Part shown: positions 1-8,986 of the stretch, piece by piece | How positions within the stretch are numbered: position 1 is the first letter of the stretch | How the letters are laid out: each line of letters starts with the position of its first letter | From: Aspergillus flavus | Lineage: Eukaryota > Ascomycota > Eurotiomycetes > Eurotiales > Aspergillaceae | Assembly: GCF_009017415.1 (NCBI RefSeq) | Contig: NC_092410.1 | Location: 3,410,001-3,474,000 of the forward strand | Direction: 5' to 3' | Length of the DNA stretch: 64,000 bases | Notes under the pieces: generated by a model | The model's input: only the letters and a program-made list of their open reading frames with translations | What the model was told of the DNA's origin: nothing | Database searches by the model: none | Program-made: the position numbers and the translations under genes

Positions 1-1299
1 CTAGACGAGAACGAGACAGAGGTGGATGATCCTGATTGGGATGATGTGGCGATGCTTATTGGGTCAGATATTGTCCGAGCGGTTCGCACGGTGGTTTGGG
101 ATAATCTGAGTTATACGTGTTCCGCAGGTATAGCGAAGAACAAGATGATGGCAAAGTTGGGGAGCTCTAGCAACAAACCTAACAAACAGACCATTGTTCG
201 CAATCGCGCCATCCAGAACTTCCTTAGTGGCTTCAAGTTTACCAAGATACGAATGCTTGGGGGTAAGCTGGGCGATCAGGTCACTGCTCTGTTTGGAACC
301 GAACAAGTTAGCGATCTTTTACAGGTTACGCTGGAGCAGTTCCGGGCCAAGCTGGATGATGATACTGCTAACTGGCTTTATGGAATCATCCGCGGCGAGG
401 ATAAAAGTGAAGTGAACCCCAGGACGCAAATCAAGTCCATGCTCTCCGCCAAGTCTTTCAGACCGAGTATCAACTCCGTCGAGCAGGCGGAACGGTGGTT
501 GCGGATTTTTGCCGCCGACATCTATGGCCGTCTCGTGGAAGATGGTGTACTTGAGCACCGACGCCGTCCAAAAACCCTCGCCCTGCATCATAGGCAAGGT
601 GCACAAGTTCGCTCTCGTCAAAACCCCATTCCTGGGTCGACACCGATCGACGAAACATTACTCTTCGATATTGGGAGGACATTGCTTCGACAGGTCATCG
701 GTGACGGATGCGCCTGGCCTTGTGCAAACTTGTCAATGAGTGTTGGTGGATTTGAGGATGGGGTTGGCAATAATAAAGCAATAGATTCTTTTCTACTCCG
801 AGGAGACCAGGCTAAAAATATTGGCCACCCTGCGAAGGACCGTCTTACGGATGACTTGCCGGAAATGTTACAACTGAGCGAGAAACGGAGGAAAGTCGAA
901 GACGATGGTATAAAACGCTTCTTCAACCAGTCTCTCGGGGTCAACACGAAACCCCAGCCTAGCGAGGCTATTTTGGAGACACCGGCGACGAGCCTGGAAA
1001 GGAACAGCGAGAACATCCTTCTGTCTGATGCCTCGTGTAATCCTCAAATAACAGAAGTCGCGCTGGGATTCTATACTTGTAGTCGTTGCGAAAAAACGCT
1101 ACCGGAAGCTGAAAGGGATGAACACGATGACTGGCATTTTGCCAAGGATCTGGAAAGACAAGAAAGACAAGAAGCCATGAGATCCCAACAGACAGCACGC
1201 CCGTCCAATAACACGGGATCTTCCAGCGCCCGCGGCAGACCGGGTCGTAACAGCCGGGGTAAGCCTGAGAAAGGGCAGACACGTCTCGCTTTCGGATAG
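1..1299 (+). CDS. rad30: DNA polymerase eta (Y-family translesion polymerase), 3' part
   Basis: Partial gene: the frame is open from base 1, so the N-terminal catalytic palm lies outside the window; 432 residues are visible. DNA polymerase eta bypasses UV photoproducts during replication. The visible part starts in the Y-family core: SAGIAKNKMMAKLGSS is the classic palm/thumb motif, followed by the helix-hairpin-helix thumb (RMLGGKLGDQV) and the little-finger domain (RPKTLALHHR). Near bases 1069-1140 lies a UBZ-type ubiquitin-binding zinc finger (CSRC...HDDWH, two Cys and two His). The C-terminus is basic and ends GQTRLAFG, a weak PCNA-binding-like tail. No introns are needed in this part. 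In fission yeast the polymerase is fused to the Eco1 acetyltransferase; no acetyltransferase domain follows here, so this is a stand-alone polymerase. Family assignment is firm. Confidence 0.93.
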   Translation, partial: LDENETEVDDPDWDDVAMLIGSDIVRAVRTVVWDNLSYTCSAGIAKNKMMAKLGSSSNKPNKQTIVRNRAIQNFLSGFKFTKIRMLGGKLGDQVTALFGTEQVSDLLQVTLEQFRAKLDDDTANWLYGIIRGEDKSEVNPRTQIKSMLSAKSFRPSINSVEQAERWLRIFAADIYGRLVEDGVLEHRRRPKTLALHHRQGAQVRSRQNPIPGSTPIDETLLFDIGRTLLRQVIGDGCAWPCANLSMSVGGFEDGVGNNKAIDSFLLRGDQAKNIGHPAKDRLTDDLPEMLQLSEKRRKVEDDGIKRFFNQSLGVNTKPQPSEAILETPATSLERNSENILLSDASCNPQITEVALGFYTCSRCEKTLPEAERDEHDDWHFAKDLERQERQEAMRSQQTARPSNNTGSSSARGRPGRNSRGKPEKGQTRLAFG

Positions 1300-2207
1300 T
1301 ACCGCTGGACTAAAAAATTGCGCAATAATCAAACATCCAAGCCGGCCGGGACTTTGCATATTTAAGCAAACCTAATAGAGGAGATATTCCTCTTGATATT
1401 TATATGCGTTAGGTGCACCAGGAGAAACAAAGAGCACTCGCCTTCTTTCTCCCCTCTTGCTCATTTCAACGGACCTCATCGTGCAATATTGCATTGTAAG
1501 CTATGTGAAATGCATTAAGAAAGCCGCTACATCGTTCATAAGCCCTCGACATGATCCGTCGTAAACCCCGCTGACCATGTCACACCAAGCAAGGGAACAA
1601 CAGCCAGCAGATTTCGATTGATAAAGAATATTAGAGCTCTTGGCGAAGCCGTAACCTCAACCATGGTTCGAGTATCAATTTTAACTTACCCGAGAATTAA
1701 AGTCAAAGGACTTAATATAGATATTGGATTTAGGCTCTTTCGAACTTGACGAGCTAGTAGACGATCATATCGGGTTGGAATGAAGATGCATAGCAATCCA
1801 AATGAGCGACAAGAGAAGCTATTGGTGGTTTGGCACTTTTTAGGTCCCGTTGTGCAGCGGTGACATCAGCAGACTCAGCCGCGGGGTCGAATTTCAATTC
1901 CAACAGACAGTCATCGTGATTTGACGTTTCAGCGATTTCGCTCTCGCCTACCATAACAGTGCACGTGTCTTACGGATCATTTCCCTACACCCGATATTAG
2001 GGCATCTCTATTTCTGAGAACCAGCAGAGGATTTCGAGTGTTTACAATCAATTAATCACTCTGCACGAGGTGCCCCTCACAGGACGGGTGTAGCAGAAAT
2101 GTCCAATGAAGGCACCCGATAAAGACCAATTAGCTCCACTTCTAATTTTTTGTTACAGTCAACTTGGGTAATTCGTCTTATTTGCTATTCAATTATTGGG
2201 TTACACC
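1300..2207. other. Intergenic region, rad30 to DUF8035-like gene
   Basis: This stretch holds the 3' flank of rad30 and the promoter of the next gene. No conserved coding frame, tRNA or clear repeat was seen. The small frames on the minus strand near 1754-1954 have no recognisable family features. Confidence 0.5.
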
Positions 2208-4027
2208 ATGCCCCGGCGATATCGTGCCCGTGAGTACGACGAGGACATGTACGAAGTTGAACGGGACCATTATCATCGTAAACACCAACATCGACCGCGA
2301 GGCGGACGTCATTACAAGGAGGAAGTAATCTGTGAACAACCTCGAGCCCCGAGTCCCCCACCGGTCGAGGAGTTTGATCGTCTTCGCATTCGAGACGATG
2401 CAGGACCTGAATTGATCCGGGAACCCCCTCGTGAGACATCAAAAGAGCTCCGGAAGGTTAGGGATGACACTTTCAGACGTCGTCGACCACATCGGAGAGA
2501 AGTCGTGGAGGAAGAAGAACATGTCTCCCAAGATGAAGAGTTGACAAGGAGGATAACGGGAAGCGAGTCTGAAGACGAAGTTCCTATCATCCCGAAGAGA
2601 CGTTCTGCGCCGCGCCGCGGTGACGTACGCGATGAGCTATTGAAACCGAGAAGCCGTCGTTCGGAATATGAACTGGAATTACCACCCAGTGTCGATGAAA
2701 TGAAGCACGAATACAGAAAAACCCGCAGTGGCCCTCAGTATCATGCACCCCCACGGCTACGACCCCAGTCTGGCCCTAACACAGACGTAGAGGATGGGTA
2801 TGAAGAGGAAGAAGATGATGTTTTAGTTCGGAGAAGCAGGCGGCGAAGACCTCCAAGAAAGGCTGACCTCCATGAAGACGACGACAGCACGTCTTCCCCG
2901 GATTCAGAAGACTCTGCGGATGTTTCTCTCGCTCGGGCGCCTATACACCGAAGCCCACCGAAGCGACATGTACAAGATCCGGAAGGTGAGCTTGCTACCT
3001 GATATAGACGGTAGTATGATGATTGACCCACCGTTAGACTTTGATTTCTCCCGACCACCTCGTCCACCCCGCGCACCTAGCCCCGAAGTCAGTTTTGAGA
3101 AGCCCAAGAGGGAAAAGTTGAGACCGGCATCTCATGAAGAGATACTCGTTGAAGAACGCGGTGGGCCAGAGCTTCCAAATATAGTACGCGGTCCACCTCC
3201 GGAGCCTTTTCTTCGGCAAAGGGACGAAGCATATCCGACTCCCCAATCTCGCCCAAGGTCTATCGAACGTGAAAAGGAAATATCCATCCATGAAGTAATG
3301 CCAGGTGGGTTTGATGAGCACGAAGTATTAGAAGAGGTCTATGGCAGGCCTCGTGAGCTGGAGAGGTCTATACGGGAAAGTACCCCTAAAATGACCGGAG
3401 ATGATTGGGCAATCATCTCTGCAGCCCCCAAGACAGAGCGGGAGGCTTTGCTAGATGAAATCTCTCATGGACCCAGAGAGCCAGCCCTCAAAGACAAAAA
3501 GCCCAAGTTTACTGTAAGTGAGGAAAGACATTCGGAAAGTGACCCGGATTTTGCACGGGGTAAAGTAGGACGGCGATACATTGGTATGAAAGATCAACGA
3601 AATGGGCTCTGGACGGAGATCACCAAGGACCTGGTAGTCAGGGAAGCAATTGAACGATCTGGATATGAATACGAGGAGACAGTATCATCCTATTACGTGT
3701 TTTCGTACCTTCAATTCGTGAGTGAATCTCTCTTCCACTATGAAGCTTACTACTAACATAATCACACAGGATGATGTTTCTGCTCTAGTTGACTTGTCGG
3801 AAGACATTCGCCGCGCACGTCGTCGACGGATCCAAGAGATTCACCGTGAAAGGAGCTCTATGCCTCCCCCAGCGCCTCCAGCACCACCAGCGGCAATGCC
3901 AGGAGAACCGCCATTGATGTTGGACAGACCGATGTCTCCACCCTTCCGGCATCGTGAAGAGCGACGGATGAAGCAACGTGAGCTGGTTGAGGACAGACGT
4001 GGGAGACCTCGCTCGGGAAGGTGGTGA
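2208..4027 (+). CDS. Charged, largely disordered DUF8035-like protein
   Basis: Three-exon model: 2208-2985, 3038-3717 and 3770-4027, giving 571 residues. Both introns are 52 nt with GTGAG donors; the second has a clear branch site (ACTAAC at 3750-3755). The start is the ATG at 2208; the upstream TTG is not used. The first 380 residues are extremely rich in Arg, Glu, Asp and Pro and look disordered. Conserved segments are DDWAIISAAPKTEREALLDE and a C-terminal block, RRYIGMKDQRNGLWTEITKD, followed by VVREAIERSGYEYEET and the part after intron 2 ending in RARRRRIQEIHRER. I recall this layout from fungal proteins annotated DUF8035; no biochemical function is known to me. It could be a nuclear scaffold or RNA-associated protein, but nothing in the sequence proves this. 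Exon structure is well supported because phase and frame agree at both junctions. Confidence 0.82.
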
Positions 4028-4479
4028 TACTTATCTGATGTCCCGGCGAGCGTGTTTTAAAGTGGCAAGCATTGCTTGAATTCCCTTGATCTACAGCCAT
4101 CATAATTAAACAACACGACCGATACTACTCTAAATTTGCTGGAACAAATATTTATATATTGTTACTCTGCCTTCGAGGAGACCCACGAGACATGATTTAT
4201 GAAAATATATGAGATCTTGAGCCCATATCCCATTTCTCTGAGCAAGACTATCTCAACGCAGGCCCTATATTTTGAGCTTTTGTAGAGAACATTGTAGCTC
4301 AGTGCCATCGTCTCCTTGTGGTGGCAGTCATCCTATAATTGATTGTATTAAGTAGTGGTAGTGCAAACATGAGGCAAAATCGAATACCGTCGTCGGCAAG
4401 CCATCCCGGAATAACAGCCCACAGATCTATAGCAATTTTCTTTATATCCCGAAATATATTTCAATTTCTCACCAATCCG
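4028..4479. other. Intergenic region upstream of tRNA copy 1
   Basis: AT-rich 3' flank of the DUF8035-like gene. Near 4441-4459 there are TATA-like runs about 20-40 bases ahead of the tRNA start. No gene was seen. Confidence 0.5.
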
Positions 4480-4656
4480 AGCATGTTAGCTCAGGGGAAG
4501 AGCGGTAATTTTTCACGTGACCTGCAGAATTTGACCAATAGCTAACGTTTCACAGCCGGGCTCATAACCCGGAGGTACGATTTCACCTCACCAACCAATC
4601 ACAATCCGATTCCTAACGAACAATATAGGTCCCTGGATCGAAACCAGGACATGCTA
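4480..4656 (+). tRNA. Initiator tRNA-Met (CAT) with two mRNA-type introns, copy 1
   Basis: Exons are 4480-4504, 4556-4574 and 4629-4656. Joined, they give a perfect 72-nt tRNA: 7-bp acceptor stem (AGCATGT with ACATGCT), D arm GCTC/GAGC with a 7-nt loop, anticodon arm CCGGG-CTCATAA-CCCGG, variable loop AGGTC, T arm CCTGG-ATCGAAA-CCAGG and discriminator A. Initiator hallmarks are present: A1-U72, three G-C pairs next to the anticodon loop, and A54/A60 in the T loop. Intron 1 (4505-4555, 51 nt) starts GTAATT, has branch-like GCTAAC and ends CACAG; it lies between tRNA positions 26 and 27. Intron 2 (4575-4628, 54 nt) starts GTACGA, has CCTAAC and ends TATAG; it lies between positions 45 and 46. 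Normal nuclear tRNA introns sit at 37/38 and lack such signals. A-box and B-box sequences are intact in exons 1 and 3. An inverted second copy lies at 8546-8720. Confidence 0.88.
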
Positions 4657-4662
4657 AATATC

Positions 4663-4667
4663 TTTTT
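4663..4667 (+). terminator. T5 run 3' of tRNA copy 1
   Basis: A run of five T residues starts 7 nt after the discriminator base, the usual place for an RNA polymerase III terminator. A similar T5 run occurs inside intron 1 (4509-4513), which makes simple polymerase III transcription of the whole gene doubtful. Confidence 0.55.
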
Positions 4668-5915
4668 GGACCCTTAGTAATAAGGGTCCTAGGATTAGAT
4701 GAGGCATTTAACTATATTTTAAATAAGAACAGGGATTAGTTATTCTCTACTAGCTCTTATCCACCTCGGCTTACCAACAATCAGTAGTTTGCTTTAAGCA
4801 TTCCTATATGGCCGGTTGTCATCCAGGCCATAGAGTCCTAGCCTATTACTTTTGGATATAGTCAACCTATGACATTACCGCCTCCAGTCTGGAGCTTTCA
4901 CCTACAGTTTAAAATAGAAGAATATCCCACTTCCCTCCCTACTTTCCAAGTGTATTACAGGCAGAAAAGTTCAGTGTATGGGCTTAGTAGATGTTGTAGC
5001 AACATTAGCGTCACTGCTGAGTCCTGCTCCCTCGCAAATTGCGACCACATTTCTTGTGCTGGGGGCAGTTTCCCACCAGACCGTCCGCGCGACTGAGATT
5101 GAAAATCGAATCTGGTCGCTGGAGCATTTTATCTAGGGACTTGACTCTCCGTATGCATCGGCTATATCTATGTCTTCTCAATTGATTGCCTCCATCCGGT
5201 CGAATAGGCTTGCTTGCCTTGCGGCGTGCTTTTCCAATTTGGGACAGACGACGAGTATCATTCTCTATCGAGCCTTCTTTCACCGGCTAGGTCAATTTCG
5301 TGGGCCGCACACGACTAAGCTGCCAAAAACGATAAAACCCCAAGGGATGTTATACCCTTTGTAAAAGCCCCTGGGGAGAAAGGTCAGTCTGCTCCCCCCT
5401 AGGTAAGCAAGCTCTCAATAAGGATGGGTGTCTGCTGATTATCGCCGGAATGTGAGAGCGTCGTTTCCCCCGTACCATTGATATAAAGTCCTGGAACCTC
5501 TTAAGTGACACTACTGGGATAACTCTGGTCCATGTGTTGTACTATCTTGCAAAGAAGCCTTCAGCATACAAAGATATGTCTACTGGTCGGATATTCATGA
5601 AGATACTAACCCTTTCCAACTTATTGTATAGCTTCTTTGTCTAAGAAGTACTCATGAAACTACAAACTACTAGTAGCGAAAGGACTGGGCTAAATCGGTT
5701 GAAAATCTACAACTTCGCTTGGTTAATATGCTAAATAGACAGATAAGACCCCTTTATATGAGATTCTGTGCAATGAAACTTAGGACAAAGGAATTGATGA
5801 AACACAGAAATGGGTGTTATAAGTTTACACGTACAATGGGCATGATGGACAAGTGGATGTTGATAATGATACCCTGAAAAGTGAATATACAAGGCCGTTG
5901 CTGTCCCTCCTCCCT

Positions 5916-5916
<1 letters not shown>

Positions 5917-5952
<36 letters not shown>
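5917..5952 (+). repeat. (CA)18 microsatellite
   Basis: An uninterrupted CA dinucleotide tract of about 36 bases, roughly 110 bases ahead of the start codon of the next gene. It lies in the presumed promoter or 5' leader. Confidence 0.95.
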
Positions 5953-5956
<4 letters not shown>

Positions 5957-6062
5957 ATATTGAGTCGCTTGATGTTCTAACACCAGCTTCAACAGCATCA
6001 ACTCTGTATATTTAATCCTTTCTACATATTTTCTCCAACCCTTCACTTTATTTCACGCTATC

Positions 6063-7837
6063 ATGGATCTACCTTGCGAATGCATTAAGAACGGCTATGC
6101 TAAATGTCTTTGTCGATTCTGTAGGAGATGTGGAAATTTTGGCCACAGAATATACCACTGCAGAGCAACGCAATGCGGCCAATGTAAATCGTTGCATCTG
6201 TTAGGAAAATGTCCTCTTGGAGTGAAACAGTATATCCGAAAGCAAAGGCCCCAGAGCCCTTCCTCTTCTTCGTCTGCTTCATCCTCCGAAGAAGAGCTTA
6301 TCCAACCAAGCACGAAGACTCTTGATGAAGTAAGTTGTTACCAGTCTATAAATTATCGAGCATAGTGGAGAGGTGCTTAAAGAAACATACAGGGCGATAT
6401 TTCACAATTAACTGCCGACGCTGAACCACCTAAGGGAAACCAGCTAAATGAGAACCCCAGTGTGGAAGGGCCTGCAAGGACGAGAAACAACTTTATCGCA
6501 GGCGTAGTTGGGGAACCACTCCAGCTTCAAAATATTGGGCCTGTTGATCGTGCGCTCATACTAAAGCAGCTTATTTCAAAAACAGCAGAAAAATACGAAG
6601 AGAGGTATGCGTTGATATTAGACACAGAAGATATTGAGGCAATTCTGGAACAGTATTTGAATCCCACTGTAAGGGATATCTGCAAAAACGGTGATTTTAC
6701 GCTCTTGAAGTATATCTCCTGCTTCTTCTTCTCCCATCTTAACATGTTATTAATAAAGGGAAATAGTCTCATAGCAATTGGTCAGAACCCAGAAAACCTA
6801 TCTATTTGTGGAGTTTACCTCCACATCCTGTGGAGGAGGAGCAACCCACAAAATTTTTGGTTATACGTTGGACAGGGAGCAGAGCTTCGCGAACGTATTC
6901 GAACCCACAAAAATATCTACCGCCGGAAACGTAACCCATCGCTGCATTATCATGTTTGGGACTCAGCTGGAGACATGGAGTCAATATTCGTCACACTAGG
7001 CACTAGTGAAAAGCCAACATCTGTCAAGACACAGTTATTGCTGAACCTCCTCGAAATGTGGATGGCGCTGGTCTTCCAAACATTGACATCGTGCACCTAG
7101 ATGAGTATCTACCCGACAGTGTAAACAGACTCTGGTCGGGGCATCACCTCAATGTTGCACTGCCTTTGTGGCAAGGCTTCACAGATGAGGACCAAGCTGT
7201 AAATGAGGCAGTTGGTGGGCGAATATCTTTCCAGCAGCATTTATTTTCTGAGGACCCGACCATTCGTCAATGGGCAGAAAGTGCAAGAGACGCGTTTAAT
7301 GATATACGAAACTCCCCCGACGCTCTCCTAAGACAGTATTACCAAAACCTTCTCTCGAAGCGTCAAGCCCAAAGCCAGCAAACCTGGCAGAAAAAGAAGT
7401 CGATGAACATCATGAGGTACTTGGAACCAACAAAGACAACGGTAAAGGTGTCCCACGAGGGTGAAATGTGTGAAGTATCCTGCGGTTCCTTCAGATTTAC
7501 AATATCTCAGTTGCTTGGACTACATTTGAGAGATGGTGGCGAAGTCTTTGTTCAACTTCACCTAGCTGGGAGCCGTCACCCCAACGCCTATACTCACATG
7601 GCCGAAGCAAGGGACCCGGCAAGTCGACTGGCAATTTCGATCAGCGGTCATGATACCCAGGGGAGCTTCCACACCTGGCTCCAAACCAAGGGGTCTCGAA
7701 ATGTTTTTAAAATGAATTCTCTAGTTGATGTGTTGGAGGGATATTCCTTGGAGGAAAGTGAACAATTTCAACGGCGTTGGCACCTAAGAAGGATGATTTC
7801 CCGTGATAGTTCTTCGCGGAAACATGTGTATACTTGA
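6063..7837 (+). CDS. Zinc-knuckle and GIY-YIG-like nuclease-domain protein, frameshifted
   Basis: Exon 1 is 6063-6329 and exon 2 starts at 6393 after a 63-nt GTAAGT...CAG intron; phase is kept. The N-terminus carries Cys-rich knuckles (CRFCRRCGNFGHRIYHC and CGQCKSLHLLGKCP) followed by a Ser-rich acidic linker. The middle resembles a GIY-YIG fold: ICGVYLHIL, then NFWLYVGQG with ELRERIRTHKN, giving the two Tyr strands and the Arg of the motif. Around 7077-7090 the reading frame changes from 6393-frame (ends SCT stop) to the frame reading DEYLPDSVNRLWSGHHLNVA through the stop at 7835-7837. This needs either one lost base (or two gained) or an improbably short 38-nt intron (GTGCAC...AACAG). The whole would be about 570 residues. 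Function is unknown; a nuclease role is inferred from fold only. It may be a recent pseudogene or a sequencing error. The gene is enclosed by the two inverted tRNA copies. Confidence 0.62.
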
Positions 7838-8545
7838 GCATGAACAGCCCTCGGTTATGAAATTTGTCTCGGCAAGCGCTGCTCCTCTGGACGAACGGCA
7901 GCCTCTCCTTGTAGAGGGTTTAAGAAGCATTCAATTCGTTTTTAGGCGCTATATGAGTGAAATTGATTAGGGAAGAAGACATCCGTCTAAGATGTAGAAG
8001 AACCAGCCAACGGATCGTACATCTTGAGTAACTCTACATCCTTATATCCTGGTCCACTTGTAAGCTCACGGCGTTGTGGATGCGACAATCATTCTGTTAA
8101 TGGCATCGAGCAAGCATATATGTAGCTTTGCTCTGAAATGTTGCGCCACTTGTTACCCTAGAATCTTAATCCAATACAAAGAAGCTATAATTCTTTTAAG
8201 AATCAGGATTTTAGCTGGTTAGTACGACTACTAGTAGGGATTGGGACTATAGGACTACGGCAACAACGCCGCCAATCCGCAATAATTTAATTTCCTATGT
8301 TCTGAAACTTCTTCTGCCGGCAGAAGTTTACTATACTGAGAGGCTGCTTAAATTGCTTAGTCTCCTTGGTCTGCGTGGTCTAACTAGTCTAATTATATGG
8401 TCATATCATATATGATTGTAATTTGTAAACTACTAAATCAATTAGTTAACTAGAATACTCCCGGAAAAAGAGGTGAAAAAAATTGGGAAATAGAGGACTA
8501 AGCTTGCTACGAGACTCTAATATCGGGTTTATAGAGCAAAAAAGA
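7838..8545. other. AT-rich intergenic region downstream of the GIY-YIG gene
   Basis: No supported gene. The part from about 8160 onward is visibly AT-rich with many short direct repeats such as ACTAGT-like words. The run of A residues at 8538-8543 is the terminator of tRNA copy 2 on the other strand. Confidence 0.45.
8538..8543 (-). terminator. T6 run 3' of tRNA copy 2
   Basis: Read on the minus strand, six T residues start three bases after the discriminator base of tRNA copy 2. This is a good RNA polymerase III terminator. Confidence 0.6.
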
Positions 8546-8720
8546 TAGCATGTCCTGGTTTCGATCCAGGGACCTATTGTTTGTTAGGAATCGTACTATG
8601 ATTGGTTGGTGAGGTGAAATCGTACCTCCGGGTTATGAGCCCGGCTGTGAAACGTTAGCTATTGGTCAAATATGGCAGGTCACGTGAAAAATTACCGCTC
8701 TTCCCCTGAGCTAACATGCT
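8546..8720 (-). tRNA. Initiator tRNA-Met (CAT) with two mRNA-type introns, copy 2
   Basis: On the minus strand exons are 8720-8696, 8644-8626 and 8573-8546. All 72 exon bases are identical to copy 1, so the same complete initiator cloverleaf forms. Intron 1 (8695-8645, 51 nt) differs from its partner by three substitutions, all in the middle. Intron 2 (8625-8574, 52 nt) differs by four substitutions and a 2-nt deletion. Both introns keep GT and AG ends and the GCTAAC or CCTAAC branch-like sites. The T5 run after the first donor is also kept. The 16 or so bases before the tRNA (AATTTCTCACCAA) are shared with copy 1. The gene points toward copy 1 and away from the bZIP gene that begins at 8987. 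Confidence 0.88.
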
Positions 8721-8986
8721 CTGGTTGGTGAGAAATTGTACAAATTTTAATATTAAAAAAATGATAAACCTAGCTTTATATCTCGAAAGAGTGAAACAGA
8801 TAGAGCACTGCAGGGCAGGAGGATATAGAAGGTCCCTTTAGGTCCATACTTTAGGGCTTAAGATACTTCACTATATAGTAAAAATAGAATATAGGTTATT
8901 ATTATAGTATAAAAAGAATAAGAATAGGTAAATCCCATTCTACCGCAGAGTGTCATGTCTCGATACTTTGTCAGGTCGTGCATAGA

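Larger units (their letters stand above)
4657..6062. other. Intergenic region between tRNA copy 1 and the GIY-YIG gene
   Basis: Apart from the T5 run and a CA microsatellite (listed separately), this 1.4 kb contains only short unconvincing frames. Several parts are AT-rich. It may hold decayed sequence, but no transposon ends or coding remnants could be recognised. Confidence 0.45.

Noticed and set aside
1754..1954. 66-residue minus-strand frame between rad30 and the DUF8035-like gene
   Set aside because: Too short and without any conserved feature.
4480..4656. Reading the tRNA region as a tRNA pseudogene with random insertions
   Set aside because: Both insertions have matching GT, branch and AG signals, all stems pair perfectly after removal, and a second copy keeps every exon base.
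4480..4656. Archaeal-type bulge-helix-bulge introns in the tRNA
   Set aside because: No convincing bulge-helix-bulge pairing was seen at the junctions, while mRNA-type signals are clear.
7091..7130. 38-nt intron (GTGCAC...AACAG) in the GIY-YIG gene
   Set aside because: It is shorter than every other intron in the window and would remove residues that look coding; a frameshift was preferred, though not proved.
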